Source: Elizabethkingia bruuniana (GTDB taxonomy: Bacteria; Bacteroidota; Bacteroidia; Flavobacteriales; Weeksellaceae). From it: a stretch of DNA of 64,000 nt. The notes under the pieces were generated by a model. The model was not told the origin of the DNA. It ran no database searches and was given only the letters and a program-made list of their open reading frames with translations. Of this stretch, positions 1 to 8,385 are shown in pieces; positions within the stretch are counted from its first letter, which is position 1; the number at the start of each line of letters is the position of its first letter. The position numbers were made by a program, and so were the translations under genes. The stretch spans positions 2,976,001 to 3,040,000 of the forward strand of contig NZ_CP014337.1 in NCBI RefSeq assembly GCF_002024805.1. Reading direction: 5' to 3'.

Positions 1-216
1 CACCGGATGAGTGTGCCCTACAATTGCAGGTCCCCATGAGTTGATATAATCTACATATTGTCTGTCATCTGCATCGGTAAGATAAGCTCCTTTTGCTGAC
101 TTCATAAATACCGGAACTCCTCCTACTGATCTGAAAGCTCTAACGGGAGAGTTAACTCCTCCCGGGATATAACGTTGTGCTTCATCGAAAAGAGCACTAC
201 TTCTTTGGTATAACAT
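1..216 (-). CDS. hemL: Glutamate-1-semialdehyde 2,1-aminomutase, N-terminal part (cut by window edge)
   Basis: Translating the minus strand from the ATG at 216 gives 72 residues before the window ends. They include the motif [13 protein letters not shown] and the stretch ending in GHTHPV, typical of the N-terminus of HemL, the PLP enzyme that converts glutamate-1-semialdehyde to 5-aminolevulinate for tetrapyrrole synthesis. The PLP lysine lies beyond the window. The ATG overlaps the TAA of the upstream glucosaminidase gene by one base (TAATG), so the two are probably translationally coupled. hemB, the next enzyme of the pathway, is in this window near 58 kb. Confidence 0.93.
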   Translation of the reverse strand, partial: MLYQRSSALFDEAQRYIPGGVNSPVRAFRSVGGVPVFMKSAKGAYLTDADDRQYVDYINSWGPAIVGHTHPV

Positions 217-1256
217 TAATTTCTTGGTTTTTTAGAATCTAAATATACTAACTGACCGGCTACTGGCTGCTCTCCAAAAGACATTCTGTTCTTTTTATAA
301 AGTTTTGCCAGTTTTATTGCAAATTTCTGGGAGATATCATACATCGTTTCTCCTGTTTTTGCATTGTAAGTTTTCTGATTTCCGGAAGAGTTTTTAGATT
401 CTAAAAATACGATCTGGTTTTTCTGTAGCTGAGTTCCGTCCAATTCGTTGTACTTCATTAGTCTGGATACAGAAACTCCATATTTCTGGGAAATATAAGA
501 AAGATCTATTTTCTCAGGAATTACAATGAACTTAAGATCTCCGTTAGGGTGATTTTTCACCAAAATATTATCTAAGATAGCCTGAGGTGTAACAAGTCTT
601 GTTTCTTCAGCTTTCTTTTTAGGTTCCTGATAAACGACTGTCTGAACAGGAATATCTTTATTTTTCTTATTCTGAGATACCTGAGCCATAAATACAGCAT
701 CGTTTTTAAGGTCAGGATATCTGTTTAGTAAAGTTGCATAAACTTTATCACTCGAGATATTATCGAACTCATAAAGTCTGTATTGTTCAATTTTTCTGAT
801 TAGCGCCGGAGCGTAGCTAGGGTTGGTTGCATATCCGGATCTTTTAAGTCCGTAAGCCCATGCTTTATAATCTTTAACATCTAAAAGGAAAAGTGGACTG
901 TAATGTTTTCTGGTCGTTAAAAACAGAGAGTGGTCTCTGTAAGAATCTCTTGGAGATTCATAAACTCTAAAGCATTCGTTTGGAGCATCATCTGTATGGG
1001 ACATTGTTTTACCTGTCCAGGTTTCTTTACATTTGATACCAAAATGGTTTTTCCCTTCCTGAGCCAGGCGGCTTTGCCCTCCAGCTGTTTCAATAAGCCC
1101 CTGAGCAAGAGTAATACTTGCAGGTACTTTATACAATTCCATTTCTTCTACAGCATAAGGAGCAAATCTCTGGATATATTGCTCTTCTGTATTCCACGTT
1201 TGGGCTTTTACTGCAAATGCCGAAACAACAAGACATATACTTAAAAGTTTCTTCAT
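216..1256 (-). CDS. Exported glucosaminidase with two LysM domains
   Basis: 346 residues. A signal peptide (about 1-19, ending VKAQ) is followed by a glucosaminidase domain (about 25-162) of the FlgJ/Mannosyl-glycoprotein endo-beta-N-acetylglucosaminidase type. The segment [15 protein letters not shown] carries the likely catalytic Glu56, and NHFGIKC is the usual following motif. Two C-terminal LysM-like modules (about 242-288 and 295-343) would bind peptidoglycan. The likely role is periplasmic or surface cleavage of the glycan strand. The ATG overlaps the stop of the upstream PLP gene by 4 bases (ATGA), so it belongs to the same minus-strand operon ending in hemL. Confidence 0.9.
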   Translation of the reverse strand: MKKLLSICLVVSAFAVKAQTWNTEEQYIQRFAPYAVEEMELYKVPASITLAQGLIETAGGQSRLAQEGKNHFGIKCKETWTGKTMSHTDDAPNECFRVYESPRDSYRDHSLFLTTRKHYSPLFLLDVKDYKAWAYGLKRSGYATNPSYAPALIRKIEQYRLYEFDNISSDKVYATLLNRYPDLKNDAVFMAQVSQNKKNKDIPVQTVVYQEPKKKAEETRLVTPQAILDNILVKNHPNGDLKFIVIPEKIDLSYISQKYGVSVSRLMKYNELDGTQLQKNQIVFLESKNSSGNQKTYNAKTGETMYDISQKFAIKLAKLYKKNRMSFGEQPVAGQLVYLDSKKPRN

Positions 1257-2164
1257 AACCTAATCTCTATCGTATTTCTGTTTTTATTTCTTAATAACTG
1301 GTTGGCTCCTTCAATTCCCTGCAAACCTCCTGTATGGAAGGCCAATATTCTGCTGCCGGCAGGAAAAAATCCTTCTTCCACTAACTGAAAGAGTCTCATC
1401 ATCATCTTACCTGTATATACAGGATCCAGAGGGATATTGTATTGCTTCCAAAAATCGTTTATGAAACGTACAATTTCGTCGGATATTTTACCATAGCCTC
1501 CGTAATCTGCTTCAATCAGACTAAAGTTATTCTTAGTACTCAGCTCTCTGATTCTTTGCTCGAGGCTAACATCTCTGACAACCGTAAATCCGATAACTTT
1601 CTGGTTTCCTTCTGCATACTTAGAAATCCCTGCAATACTTCCGCCTGTCCCAACAGCCGTGCAAAGGTAATCAAAATCTTTTGTATGTTCTGTCAGCATA
1701 AACTTCACACCCTCAACAGCTTGCGGATTGCTTCCTCCTTCCGGTACAATTAGTGCTTCCGGAAACTCTTTCCGGAGTTTTTCTGTTATTGCACCTTTAT
1801 CCCGATAGTCCGTTCGGCTTACAAATCTGAAGCTCATCCCATTTTCATGTGCTTTTCTCAGTGTAATATTTTCTAAAAATCTGGCTTCCAGCTCTTCCCC
1901 CCGGATAATACCCATAGTAGGAATACTAAAAATCTTGCCAAAAGCTGCAACTGTAGCAATATGATTTGAGAAAGCACCTCCGAATGTAATGATAAAGGGC
2001 TTTTCAACTTTTTGATTTAAATAATGATTGACATTATAAAATAGTTTCCAGTACTTATTTCCGGAAATATCAGGATGAATAAGATCTTCTCTTTTCAGAA
2101 AAATTTCCACATCTCCGGATTTAATTTTCTGAATAGGTATTTCAGTTTTTGGAAGTGTCAGCAT
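1253..2164 (-). CDS. PLP-dependent ACC deaminase / D-cysteine desulfhydrase family enzyme
   Basis: 303 residues, a normal length for this fold-type II PLP family. The motif SGNKYWKL supplies the Schiff-base lysine (about Lys37), and GGAFSNHIATVAAFG and GTGGSIAG match the substrate and phosphate loops. The family includes 1-aminocyclopropane-1-carboxylate deaminase and D-cysteine desulfhydrase, and the sequence alone does not separate the two. In flavobacteria this gene is commonly annotated simply as pyridoxal-phosphate dependent enzyme. It starts one base after the stop of the small HExxH gene and overlaps the glucosaminidase gene by 4 bases. Confidence 0.85.
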   Translation of the reverse strand: MLTLPKTEIPIQKIKSGDVEIFLKREDLIHPDISGNKYWKLFYNVNHYLNQKVEKPFIITFGGAFSNHIATVAAFGKIFSIPTMGIIRGEELEARFLENITLRKAHENGMSFRFVSRTDYRDKGAITEKLRKEFPEALIVPEGGSNPQAVEGVKFMLTEHTKDFDYLCTAVGTGGSIAGISKYAEGNQKVIGFTVVRDVSLEQRIRELSTKNNFSLIEADYGGYGKISDEIVRFINDFWKQYNIPLDPVYTGKMMMRLFQLVEEGFFPAGSRILAFHTGGLQGIEGANQLLRNKNRNTIEIRL

Positions 2165-2165
2165 G

Positions 2166-2492
2166 CTACCAATATTTTATAAAATTCCAGAATTTTCTTT
2201 TTTTCAGATAATCAAAATCATCTTCTTTTGCATAAGCCTCCCTCTCGAAGGAGATTGCGAGATAAGCTTTGTGTGCATTTTTCAGTTTTAAATACTTGAT
2301 TCCGTATTCGATCATATACAAGATATAAAAAGGCAATATCAGCAATTCCAACTGTTGTCGCAGATGAATTTTCTCATGATTGAGCAATATAAAATCTGCT
2401 TTTAATTCTTTTTTTTTCAACAGAATAAAAGGGAACAACGTTATCGCTGTAATTTTTGTATTTTTGAGTAAAGATTTACATACCAGAATCAT
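2166..2492 (-). CDS. Small membrane protein with zinc-metalloprotease-like HExxH motif
   Basis: 108 residues, not assigned to a named family. It contains NHEKIHLRQQLE, an HExxH helix (His39, Glu40, His43). After a hydrophobic segment (about 49-63) comes SFEREAYAKE (about 81-90), whose glutamates could be a third metal ligand as in gluzincins. Basic and aromatic residues dominate the C-terminus. It is the first gene of the operon leading to hemL. A TATCTTTG promoter box ends only 4 bases before the ATG, and the only other methionine (residue 60) lies after HExxH, so the start is well supported. Whether it cleaves peptides is unknown. Confidence 0.7.
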   Translation of the reverse strand: MILVCKSLLKNTKITAITLFPFILLKKKELKADFILLNHEKIHLRQQLELLILPFYILYMIEYGIKYLKLKNAHKAYLAISFEREAYAKEDDFDYLKKRKFWNFIKYW

Positions 2493-2496
2493 TTGA

Positions 2497-2504
2497 CAAA
2501 GATA
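2497..2504 (-). promoter_or_regulatory. TAnnTTTG promoter -7 box for the HExxH gene
   Basis: The minus strand reads TATCTTTG, a perfect match to the Bacteroidota -7 consensus TAnnTTTG. The box ends 4 bases before the ATG at 2492, so transcription would start at or next to the start codon. No clear -33 TTG was found at the usual spacing. Confidence 0.6.
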
Positions 2505-2527
2505 AAAATCATTTAAGATTTTAACTT

Positions 2528-2701
2528 ATGCAGGAGAATACAATCAAAGAAAATGAAGACTTTTATTATAACGAACAAGGTTATAAAGTTTTTACTGAAA
2601 AATTCCATTTAAGGCGTGGTTATTGCTGTAAGAATGGTTGTAAACACTGCCCGTATGGGTATGATAAAAAAACAGATACGTTCAACAAAAAGAAAAAATA
2701 A
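2528..2701 (+). CDS. Small cysteine-rich protein, DUF5522 type
   Basis: 57 residues from an ATG to a TAA. The core GYCCKNGCKHCPYGYD has four cysteines and a histidine in a tight cluster, matching what I recall of the DUF5522 family (YCC-x3-C-x2-CPYG), which is widespread in Bacteroidota and has no known function. The arrangement suggests metal binding, which is inference. The C-terminus is lysine-rich. The gene is divergent from the HExxH gene with a 35-base gap, and 11 bases upstream of the DUF4136 lipoprotein gene, so it may be co-transcribed with the latter. Confidence 0.8.
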   Translation: MQENTIKENEDFYYNEQGYKVFTEKFHLRRGYCCKNGCKHCPYGYDKKTDTFNKKKK

Positions 2702-2712
2702 TTGACTCTATT

Positions 2713-3261
2713 ATGAAAAATTACGTAATCATAGCTCTGGCAGCAATACTTACTTTAGGATCATGTAGTCCTTTCAATGTAAGATCTGATTATGATCAGA
2801 GTGCCAGTTTCAACCAATACCGGACTTATGAAATCCGTCAGAACGATCTTAAACTGAATGATATTGACAGGGAGCGTGTTATTGGCTCCATCAGACAACA
2901 GATGAATGCTAAAGGAATGACAGAAGCTTCTCCTGCAGACCTTGTAATTAATCTAAAAGCTACACATAAAGAAATCCAGGATATCCAAACCACTTCACCT
3001 TGGGGCTACGGCTGGGGAATGGGCTGGGGAGGTCCTTACTGGGGAATGGGTTGGGGATACAACAGAACCTACACAGACTACTACAACAGAGGTACATTGG
3101 TAATGGATTTTGTAGACTCCCGTACCAACAAATTAGTATGGCAGGGAATCGGTAGTGGATTGAATGTAGACAGTCCTAAAACCAAAGCTAAACAAATCCC
3201 TAATATGGTAGCTGAGGTATTGAAAAATTATCCTCCGCAGCAAATGCAGAACAAAAGATAA
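2713..3261 (+). CDS. DUF4136 domain lipoprotein with Gly/Trp-rich insert
   Basis: 182 residues. A lipoprotein signal ends at LGSC (Cys18), followed by the DUF4136 hallmark SDYDQSASFNQYRTY and a C-terminal MDFVDSRTNKLVWQG segment. DUF4136 proteins are envelope lipoproteins of unknown function. Residues 97-116 are an insert made almost only of Gly, Trp, Met, Tyr and Pro, in units such as WGMGWGG. The gene ends before a strong bidirectional hairpin shared with the convergent lipoprotein gene. Confidence 0.88.
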   Translation: MKNYVIIALAAILTLGSCSPFNVRSDYDQSASFNQYRTYEIRQNDLKLNDIDRERVIGSIRQQMNAKGMTEASPADLVINLKATHKEIQDIQTTSPWGYGWGMGWGGPYWGMGWGYNRTYTDYYNRGTLVMDFVDSRTNKLVWQGIGSGLNVDSPKTKAKQIPNMVAEVLKNYPPQQMQNKR

Positions 3262-3280
3262 TTCATAATTTTTGAGTATA

Positions 3281-3308
3281 AAAACGCCCCGGAAAACCGG
3301 GGCGTTTT
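3281..3308. terminator. Bidirectional rho-independent terminator
   Basis: A 12-bp perfect stem (AAAACGCCCCGG and its complement) with an AAAA loop is flanked by A and T runs. It sits between the convergent DUF4136 gene and the minus-strand lipoprotein gene, whose stop codon directly abuts it. Confidence 0.92.
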
Positions 3309-4040
3309 TTATCTGTATGAAGTTAAATCTCCTGAGTAACTTGAAGCCTGATCTAAAGCTTTATCAAAATCCACCTTGGAAAAGAAAAGTGTACATTTTA
3401 TCTCTTTTTCTTCTTTTATTTTATCTTTTAGCTGCTGATATAAAGAATTATTGAACTTTTCTTTCTTTTTATCTTCATCGCTCTGACTGTAATAATCATG
3501 AGCACTATTTTCATTAGAAGCACTTTCCAGAGTAAACGGAATGCGCACGGAGAAAATACTTACCTTGTCTCCTTTTGCCCATCTCAGGATCAGTTCATCA
3601 CCATTTCCACCAATATCTTTAATCTCTGCTTCTCCAAAATCCTTGTTCAACTGGTCAATAATTTTAATAATATCAGCTGACGTTGCATAATCGGTTTGGG
3701 CACTTACTAACAATACCTTTTCATCATTTTCGTCTGAACATAGGCCTAAAGATTCAAACTTTACATCTGCAAATGAAGCTAGCGGGCGCTTTTTACTCAT
3801 GGATACTGTACTATATTGAATATAGTTTTGTTGTACAGTGCTGTTTTTAATACTTTGTTCTTCCGATGAAATTGAGTAATCGGTTTTACCTCGAAATACG
3901 TTTTCATCTTTGAAAAATTTATCAAGGTTTAGTTTAAAGTCAAAATTATTGAGATCCAAAACATTCTTCCCATACTCTGGTGCTTTACTACATGAACTAA
4001 GCAGAAATAAAACCGTTGTTATAATAAATATCTTTTTCAT
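3309..4040 (-). CDS. Lipoprotein of unknown function
   Basis: 243 residues with a lipoprotein signal (LLSSC, Cys17). I do not recognise the family. The mature part is charged and rich in Lys, Asp and Ser, with no cysteine cluster or repeat. The segment KIIDQLNKDFGEAEIKD followed by GDELILRWAKGD suggests an alpha/beta domain around residues 125-160. It starts 13 bases after the stop of the upstream WG-repeat lipoprotein gene, so the two are probably one operon and both proteins would be anchored in the same membrane. Confidence 0.75.
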   Translation of the reverse strand: MKKIFIITTVLFLLSSCSKAPEYGKNVLDLNNFDFKLNLDKFFKDENVFRGKTDYSISSEEQSIKNSTVQQNYIQYSTVSMSKKRPLASFADVKFESLGLCSDENDEKVLLVSAQTDYATSADIIKIIDQLNKDFGEAEIKDIGGNGDELILRWAKGDKVSIFSVRIPFTLESASNENSAHDYYSQSDEDKKKEKFNNSLYQQLKDKIKEEKEIKCTLFFSKVDFDKALDQASSYSGDLTSYR

Positions 4041-4053
4041 TTTTCAGTATGTT

Positions 4054-6138
4054 TTATAATTTAACCGGGTTGCCTTTGTAATCGTAGTATTGACCATTAA
4101 TATTATAATGTGCAGTAGGATGACTTATAATATCTGCTTTGTAATCTGCTCCTCCCGGGAAGGTTAAGACTTTATTTCCTTTGGTATCGATTAAATAATA
4201 TTCGCCGCTGGATAAAATAAGTGCATAACCTTTATAAAAAGGATAAGCCTCATCGAATTTATAATTAAAAACAGGCTGCCCTTTGGTATTGATATAAAAA
4301 TAAGGAGAATTACCTGAGTCATAAATTGCTACCGGAGCCAGCCCGCTAGAAAAGTTACCAACATAGGAGTACTGTGGTTGTGAAATTATTTTTCCGTCAC
4401 CTGTCATAATCCCTAATTTTTCAAGATCCATATACTCCATCTCTTTGGTAGGAAGCTCTCTGTAGGCAATCATATTTTGCCCTATACTCCGCAATTCATT
4501 AGGTTTCATTTCTACTGTCAGCTTTCCGTTCTCATCTATTACACCATACTTATTGTCTTTCCCTTTAATTACGATATTAGGACTTCCTTCTGTTGTGGAT
4601 ACTTCCTTGGTAAATGGCGTTTCCAGTTTCTTTCCTTTTATAGAATAGAAATCGTAGTATGGTCGCCCTCTTTTTGTAGCTTTCGCTATAAAAACATTTC
4701 CGGCCATTGTAATATCATCATATTTAAAAGGAATAATCTCATCCTTATTATTTTTCAGAACTCCTGTATAATCCTCTTTATTGTTAAATAAAGAAAAATC
4801 ATTATTCAGTGTTCTTTTATAACTTTTATCATCTGGCAATTTTTCCAGTTTCTTATTTTTCAGATCCAGGAAATAAGAGGTTTCTATTGTATCTACACGA
4901 TTCGTAAAATACAGATTATCTTTCCGCTCTAACTGTTCGTATGTTGCCGGAATGATAATATTGGAATTTTTATCTATGATTCCGTATCGGTCTGATTTTT
5001 CATCAAAGAATACTTCATTTCCTTCAGGCTTTATCAAAGCAGAAGCTATTAAATCTTTACTTAGTATCTCTTCTTTCGTAGCTACATAAAAATAGATTTT
5101 GTCCACTTCAGCTGGAAACCCTAATTCTATTTTCGAAGTTTTTGGAGCGATCAGATCCTGATATTTTTTTGTAAATTCTTCTATGATACGCATTATTTTT
5201 CCGAAAGAAAGCTTCTTGTCGTCTGCTTTAGCAAATTCATCAATATCTTTTGTAAGCTGCTGAAGTTTGTTCTTATAAGTAAAGGCTTTTTCGGAAAGCT
5301 CCTGTAAGTCTTTAACCATAGCTTCTTTACCAGCTTCTCCTCCTGCTCTTTTTAGGGTATTCAGCATTTTTTGCATTTCTCCCAGCACCTGACTGCTTAT
5401 TCCTGTGGAAGGGAAACTCGAATAATTACTGGTTGCAACCAAAACACCATCTGATGTTACACCTTGCTGTCCAATAATCTTAGCGCCTATTTCGATTGGA
5501 ATACTAATTTCAGCTGACTGTCCATCAAACTTATCAATTTCAATTTTTGTCCCTTTATAGGTAGTCTCTTTGAGGTTAGATTTGCTAATAACCAAAGTAT
5601 CATAAGCTATAGGAAAAGAATAGCTGGCCGTTACCGCTATACTATCTGGTTGTTTTAATTTCAGGCTTTCAGGTGTAATCTCTTTATTTCCTTCAAAGAT
5701 TTTGTTGACCTTGTATTTGATATCATAAGCATCTATTTTCTGCATTGCCTTCATAGGGTTAAAAGAAAACCCTGAAGCGGGTAATCTGAAAGACTGAATA
5801 GCATTGATTTCTTTAATATCATTAAAATCTTTTCGGATAGAATCGGGGGAACTCAAACCAAAAGCTCTTGCAGTATCTCTGACAGTGCCAGTTCCTGATC
5901 CGGAGACTTTAGCACTCATGGAGAAACTACCGGAAAACTCGACACTGTTAGCTGTATCTATCACGCTTTTTATAAACTTTGCGTCTCTATCTAACTGCTC
6001 TTTCAACTGGCTCTGAGACATCCCGGAGCGTGATTGGATATAATCAGCTTTCGTTTCGATATCTTCAATTCCTTTACTGGAGCACGATCCCAGTATAATA
6101 CTGATGATAAGAAAAGCTAATAAACTTTTTATTTTCAT
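4054..6138 (-). CDS. Large lipoprotein with C-terminal WG-type repeats
   Basis: 694 residues, lipoprotein signal ending LGSC (Cys19). The N-terminal half (about 20-360) is unrecognised, with a helical lysine-rich stretch around 255-330. The C-terminal half (about 375-690) carries degenerate WG-like units: YGIIDKNSNIIIPATYEQL, YGVIDENGKLTVEMKP, LGIMTGDGKIISQPQY, YFYINTKGQPVFNYKF and YYLIDTKGNKVL. WG repeats form beta-propeller-like surfaces in bacterial exported proteins, usually for binding. The tryptophan itself is often replaced here by Tyr. The next gene downstream is another lipoprotein, 13 bases away. Confidence 0.8.
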   Translation of the reverse strand: MKIKSLLAFLIISIILGSCSSKGIEDIETKADYIQSRSGMSQSQLKEQLDRDAKFIKSVIDTANSVEFSGSFSMSAKVSGSGTGTVRDTARAFGLSSPDSIRKDFNDIKEINAIQSFRLPASGFSFNPMKAMQKIDAYDIKYKVNKIFEGNKEITPESLKLKQPDSIAVTASYSFPIAYDTLVISKSNLKETTYKGTKIEIDKFDGQSAEISIPIEIGAKIIGQQGVTSDGVLVATSNYSSFPSTGISSQVLGEMQKMLNTLKRAGGEAGKEAMVKDLQELSEKAFTYKNKLQQLTKDIDEFAKADDKKLSFGKIMRIIEEFTKKYQDLIAPKTSKIELGFPAEVDKIYFYVATKEEILSKDLIASALIKPEGNEVFFDEKSDRYGIIDKNSNIIIPATYEQLERKDNLYFTNRVDTIETSYFLDLKNKKLEKLPDDKSYKRTLNNDFSLFNNKEDYTGVLKNNKDEIIPFKYDDITMAGNVFIAKATKRGRPYYDFYSIKGKKLETPFTKEVSTTEGSPNIVIKGKDNKYGVIDENGKLTVEMKPNELRSIGQNMIAYRELPTKEMEYMDLEKLGIMTGDGKIISQPQYSYVGNFSSGLAPVAIYDSGNSPYFYINTKGQPVFNYKFDEAYPFYKGYALILSSGEYYLIDTKGNKVLTFPGGADYKADIISHPTAHYNINGQYYDYKGNPVKL

Positions 6139-6193
6139 ATGATGTTTTGTGTAGTTTTAGATAATAAGTGGAAATAATTAAGAACCAAATATA

Positions 6194-6646
6194 TCAACGT
6201 TTATTGATATAAAACTCATTTACAGAAATTATTTGATGTTTTTCATTCAATTCAAACTGATAAAAACTGCCATATGGTTTATTAATAATCGTTTGTTTCC
6301 TGTTCAGAAATACTGCTTTGGGTACTTTTACCCAATCGTTCTTCCCAAAATAAGTTATACTGTCCGCCAATTTATAGGTTTTGCTTTTTTTAGCAATACA
6401 GCTAATGTGAGATTCTTCATGTTCATTTTTTCCGTTTTCATCTGCCACATAAGCCCGGATAACAGTAGCACATTGAAATGAAACTACATTTTTTCCGAAA
6501 CGTATATTAGTTCCGATTAATGAGCGATTATCATATTCTGAGCAGGAGCACCCCAGCTGCTCTTTCTCTTCATTATTACTTATTTCTCTTTGCGGTGCCC
6601 AAGAAACCAATAATAGTATTGTAGTAACATACCAATATTTCATCAT
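6194..6646 (-). CDS. Exported protein of unknown function
   Basis: 150 residues with a hydrophobic N-terminus (MMKYWYVTTILLLVSWA) that looks like a signal peptide without a clear lipobox. Four cysteines follow, including a GCSCSEYD motif. I do not recognise the family. It lies upstream of, and in the same orientation as, the WG-repeat lipoprotein (55-base gap), and downstream of the pafA terminator, so it starts its own unit. Two adjacent ATG codons are possible starts (6646 or 6643). Confidence 0.65.
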   Translation of the reverse strand: MMKYWYVTTILLLVSWAPQREISNNEEKEQLGCSCSEYDNRSLIGTNIRFGKNVVSFQCATVIRAYVADENGKNEHEESHISCIAKKSKTYKLADSITYFGKNDWVKVPKAVFLNRKQTIINKPYGSFYQFELNEKHQIISVNEFYINKR

Positions 6647-6675
6647 TATTTGTTATTTGGTTATTTAAATATAAA

Positions 6676-6709
6676 AAAATCCTGACAAGAAATATCTCAT
6701 CAGGATTTT
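6676..6709 (-). terminator. Rho-independent terminator after pafA
   Basis: A 10-bp perfect stem (AAAATCCTGA/TCAGGATTTT) with a 14-base loop lies 19 bases past the pafA stop, followed on the minus strand by a T run. Confidence 0.8.
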
Positions 6710-6728
6710 AGGTAATATTTTTGATCGT

Positions 6729-8369
6729 TTATCTTCCTATAACTTCGGTAATTGGTTTACCAACAGCACCACTAGGGAACTGAATTTTAAGTAAAGACGA
6801 AACAGTTGGTGCAATATCCGTCATATGGTATGGCTGATTGGATTCTCCCTGCTTGATGCCCCATCCCATAAAGAGTAAAGGAATATGTGAATCATAAGAG
6901 TTCCACACACTGTGCGTTGTTCCTTTTTTGGAATATGCTGAAAGATATCCGTCTTTAGAAATGATCTGAATATCTCCGCTTCTTTTCCAGTTATAACCAT
7001 TGATTACTCTGGACTTTATCGGTTCCGGGATTGAAGCTTCTGTTATTTCTTCTGTACTAAGAACATACAGAACAGAAGGTTCATTTTTAAGCTCTTCCAT
7101 TACATAATCTCTTACATCGTCCAGCTTCAATTTGCTATCTGCTAAAACTTTTCTGTCGAAATAAACCTGATAGTTCATCGCGGCTGCAATTATATTATCA
7201 GCACCGAATTTTTGTTTCAGCTTAACGTTCATTTCTTTTTTCATGTCTTCCACAAAGAAGCCTGTCGGCATTTTATGTGCCTGCATAAAGCCTACAGAAT
7301 GTGCTGCACCATGATCCGCAGAAAGGAATACAAGGTAGTTTCCTTTTCCAACCTTTTTATCAAGGTTATTGAAGAAGTCAGCTAAATCTCTGTCTAATCT
7401 CAAATAAGTATCCTCAACTTCTATAGAGTTTGGACCGAAGTTGTGTCCTACATAATCCGTTGAAGCCAGATTTACTGTAAGGAAATCGGTAATATCATCA
7501 GCTCCCATTTGGTTACCATCAATTGCAGCATCTGCCATCTGAAGAGTTAAAGTATTTCCAAATGGTGTAGTACGGATTAATCCTTTTTTAGCTTCATAAT
7601 CTTTAGCAAGATCTGTATAAGGGAATGTAGGTGTTTTCTTACTTCCTAATAGACCTTCCCACTCTACATTATCTTCTGAACTTTCAGTATACTGATTAAT
7701 TGGCAATAGTGTATTCCAACCGTTAGCAATTAACTGAGCCGGAACATTTTTATTATTAAAGTCGTTTACCCATTTAGGTAATTCTTTAGTATAGTATGTA
7801 CTGGTAATAAACTTACCTGTTGTATCATCGAACCAGAAAGCTCCTGTCGGGTTGTGCCCTGCAGGCAGAATCGATGCTCTGTCTTTCAAAGAAACACCTA
7901 CAACCTTAGAAGTAAAGTTTGTTGCTAATCCCAGCTGATCCGTTACAGTTGTAGACCAAAGATTTCTTGGTGAATGCTGTCCCATAGCATTAGAAGTAGT
8001 TCCTACCGGTTGTACCGTTTCATCGGATGTACAGTAAACACTTTTCCCTAATTCTTTATCATACCAGTCGTTTCCTGCAATCCCGTGAATGGAAGGAACT
8101 GAACCTGTAAAGATTGAGGTATGCCCGATTGCTGTTACTGTAGGTACATAGTCTATATGAACATTATTTAACGAATAACCGGTATTCAGCATTCTCTTAA
8201 AACCTCCTTCACCATACTTGCTATAATAACGGTAAAGATAATCCCATCTCATCTGATCAACTACCAGTCCTACAACAAGTTTAGGTCTTGGTACAGCATT
8301 AGTTTTTTGGGCTCCCAGCATTCCTGATACTACAAGAACTCCCAGCAACCACTTCTTCGGTGTTAACAT
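6729..8369 (-). CDS. pafA: Alkaline phosphatase PafA
   Basis: 546 residues with a signal peptide ending near residue 24. As I recall it, the protein is near-identical to the structurally characterised PafA of Elizabethkingia meningoseptica, a periplasmic zinc phosphomonoesterase that is not repressed by phosphate. All active-site residues sit at the published numbers: nucleophile Thr79, Asn100, Lys162 and Arg164, and zinc ligands Asp38, Asp305, His309, Asp352, His353 and His486. It lies 16 bases after the symporter gene on the same strand, so both are probably one transcript ending at the hairpin at 6676-6709. Pairing with a carboxylate transporter suggests scavenging of phosphate and carbon. 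Confidence 0.97.
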   Translation of the reverse strand: MLTPKKWLLGVLVVSGMLGAQKTNAVPRPKLVVGLVVDQMRWDYLYRYYSKYGEGGFKRMLNTGYSLNNVHIDYVPTVTAIGHTSIFTGSVPSIHGIAGNDWYDKELGKSVYCTSDETVQPVGTTSNAMGQHSPRNLWSTTVTDQLGLATNFTSKVVGVSLKDRASILPAGHNPTGAFWFDDTTGKFITSTYYTKELPKWVNDFNNKNVPAQLIANGWNTLLPINQYTESSEDNVEWEGLLGSKKTPTFPYTDLAKDYEAKKGLIRTTPFGNTLTLQMADAAIDGNQMGADDITDFLTVNLASTDYVGHNFGPNSIEVEDTYLRLDRDLADFFNNLDKKVGKGNYLVFLSADHGAAHSVGFMQAHKMPTGFFVEDMKKEMNVKLKQKFGADNIIAAAMNYQVYFDRKVLADSKLKLDDVRDYVMEELKNEPSVLYVLSTEEITEASIPEPIKSRVINGYNWKRSGDIQIISKDGYLSAYSKKGTTHSVWNSYDSHIPLLFMGWGIKQGESNQPYHMTDIAPTVSSLLKIQFPSGAVGKPITEVIGR

Positions 8370-8385
8370 GATTATTTTTAATTTA

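Noticed and set aside
3272..3454. 60-residue plus-strand frame starting in the terminator
   Set aside because: It begins within the terminator hairpin and runs antisense through a real lipoprotein gene.
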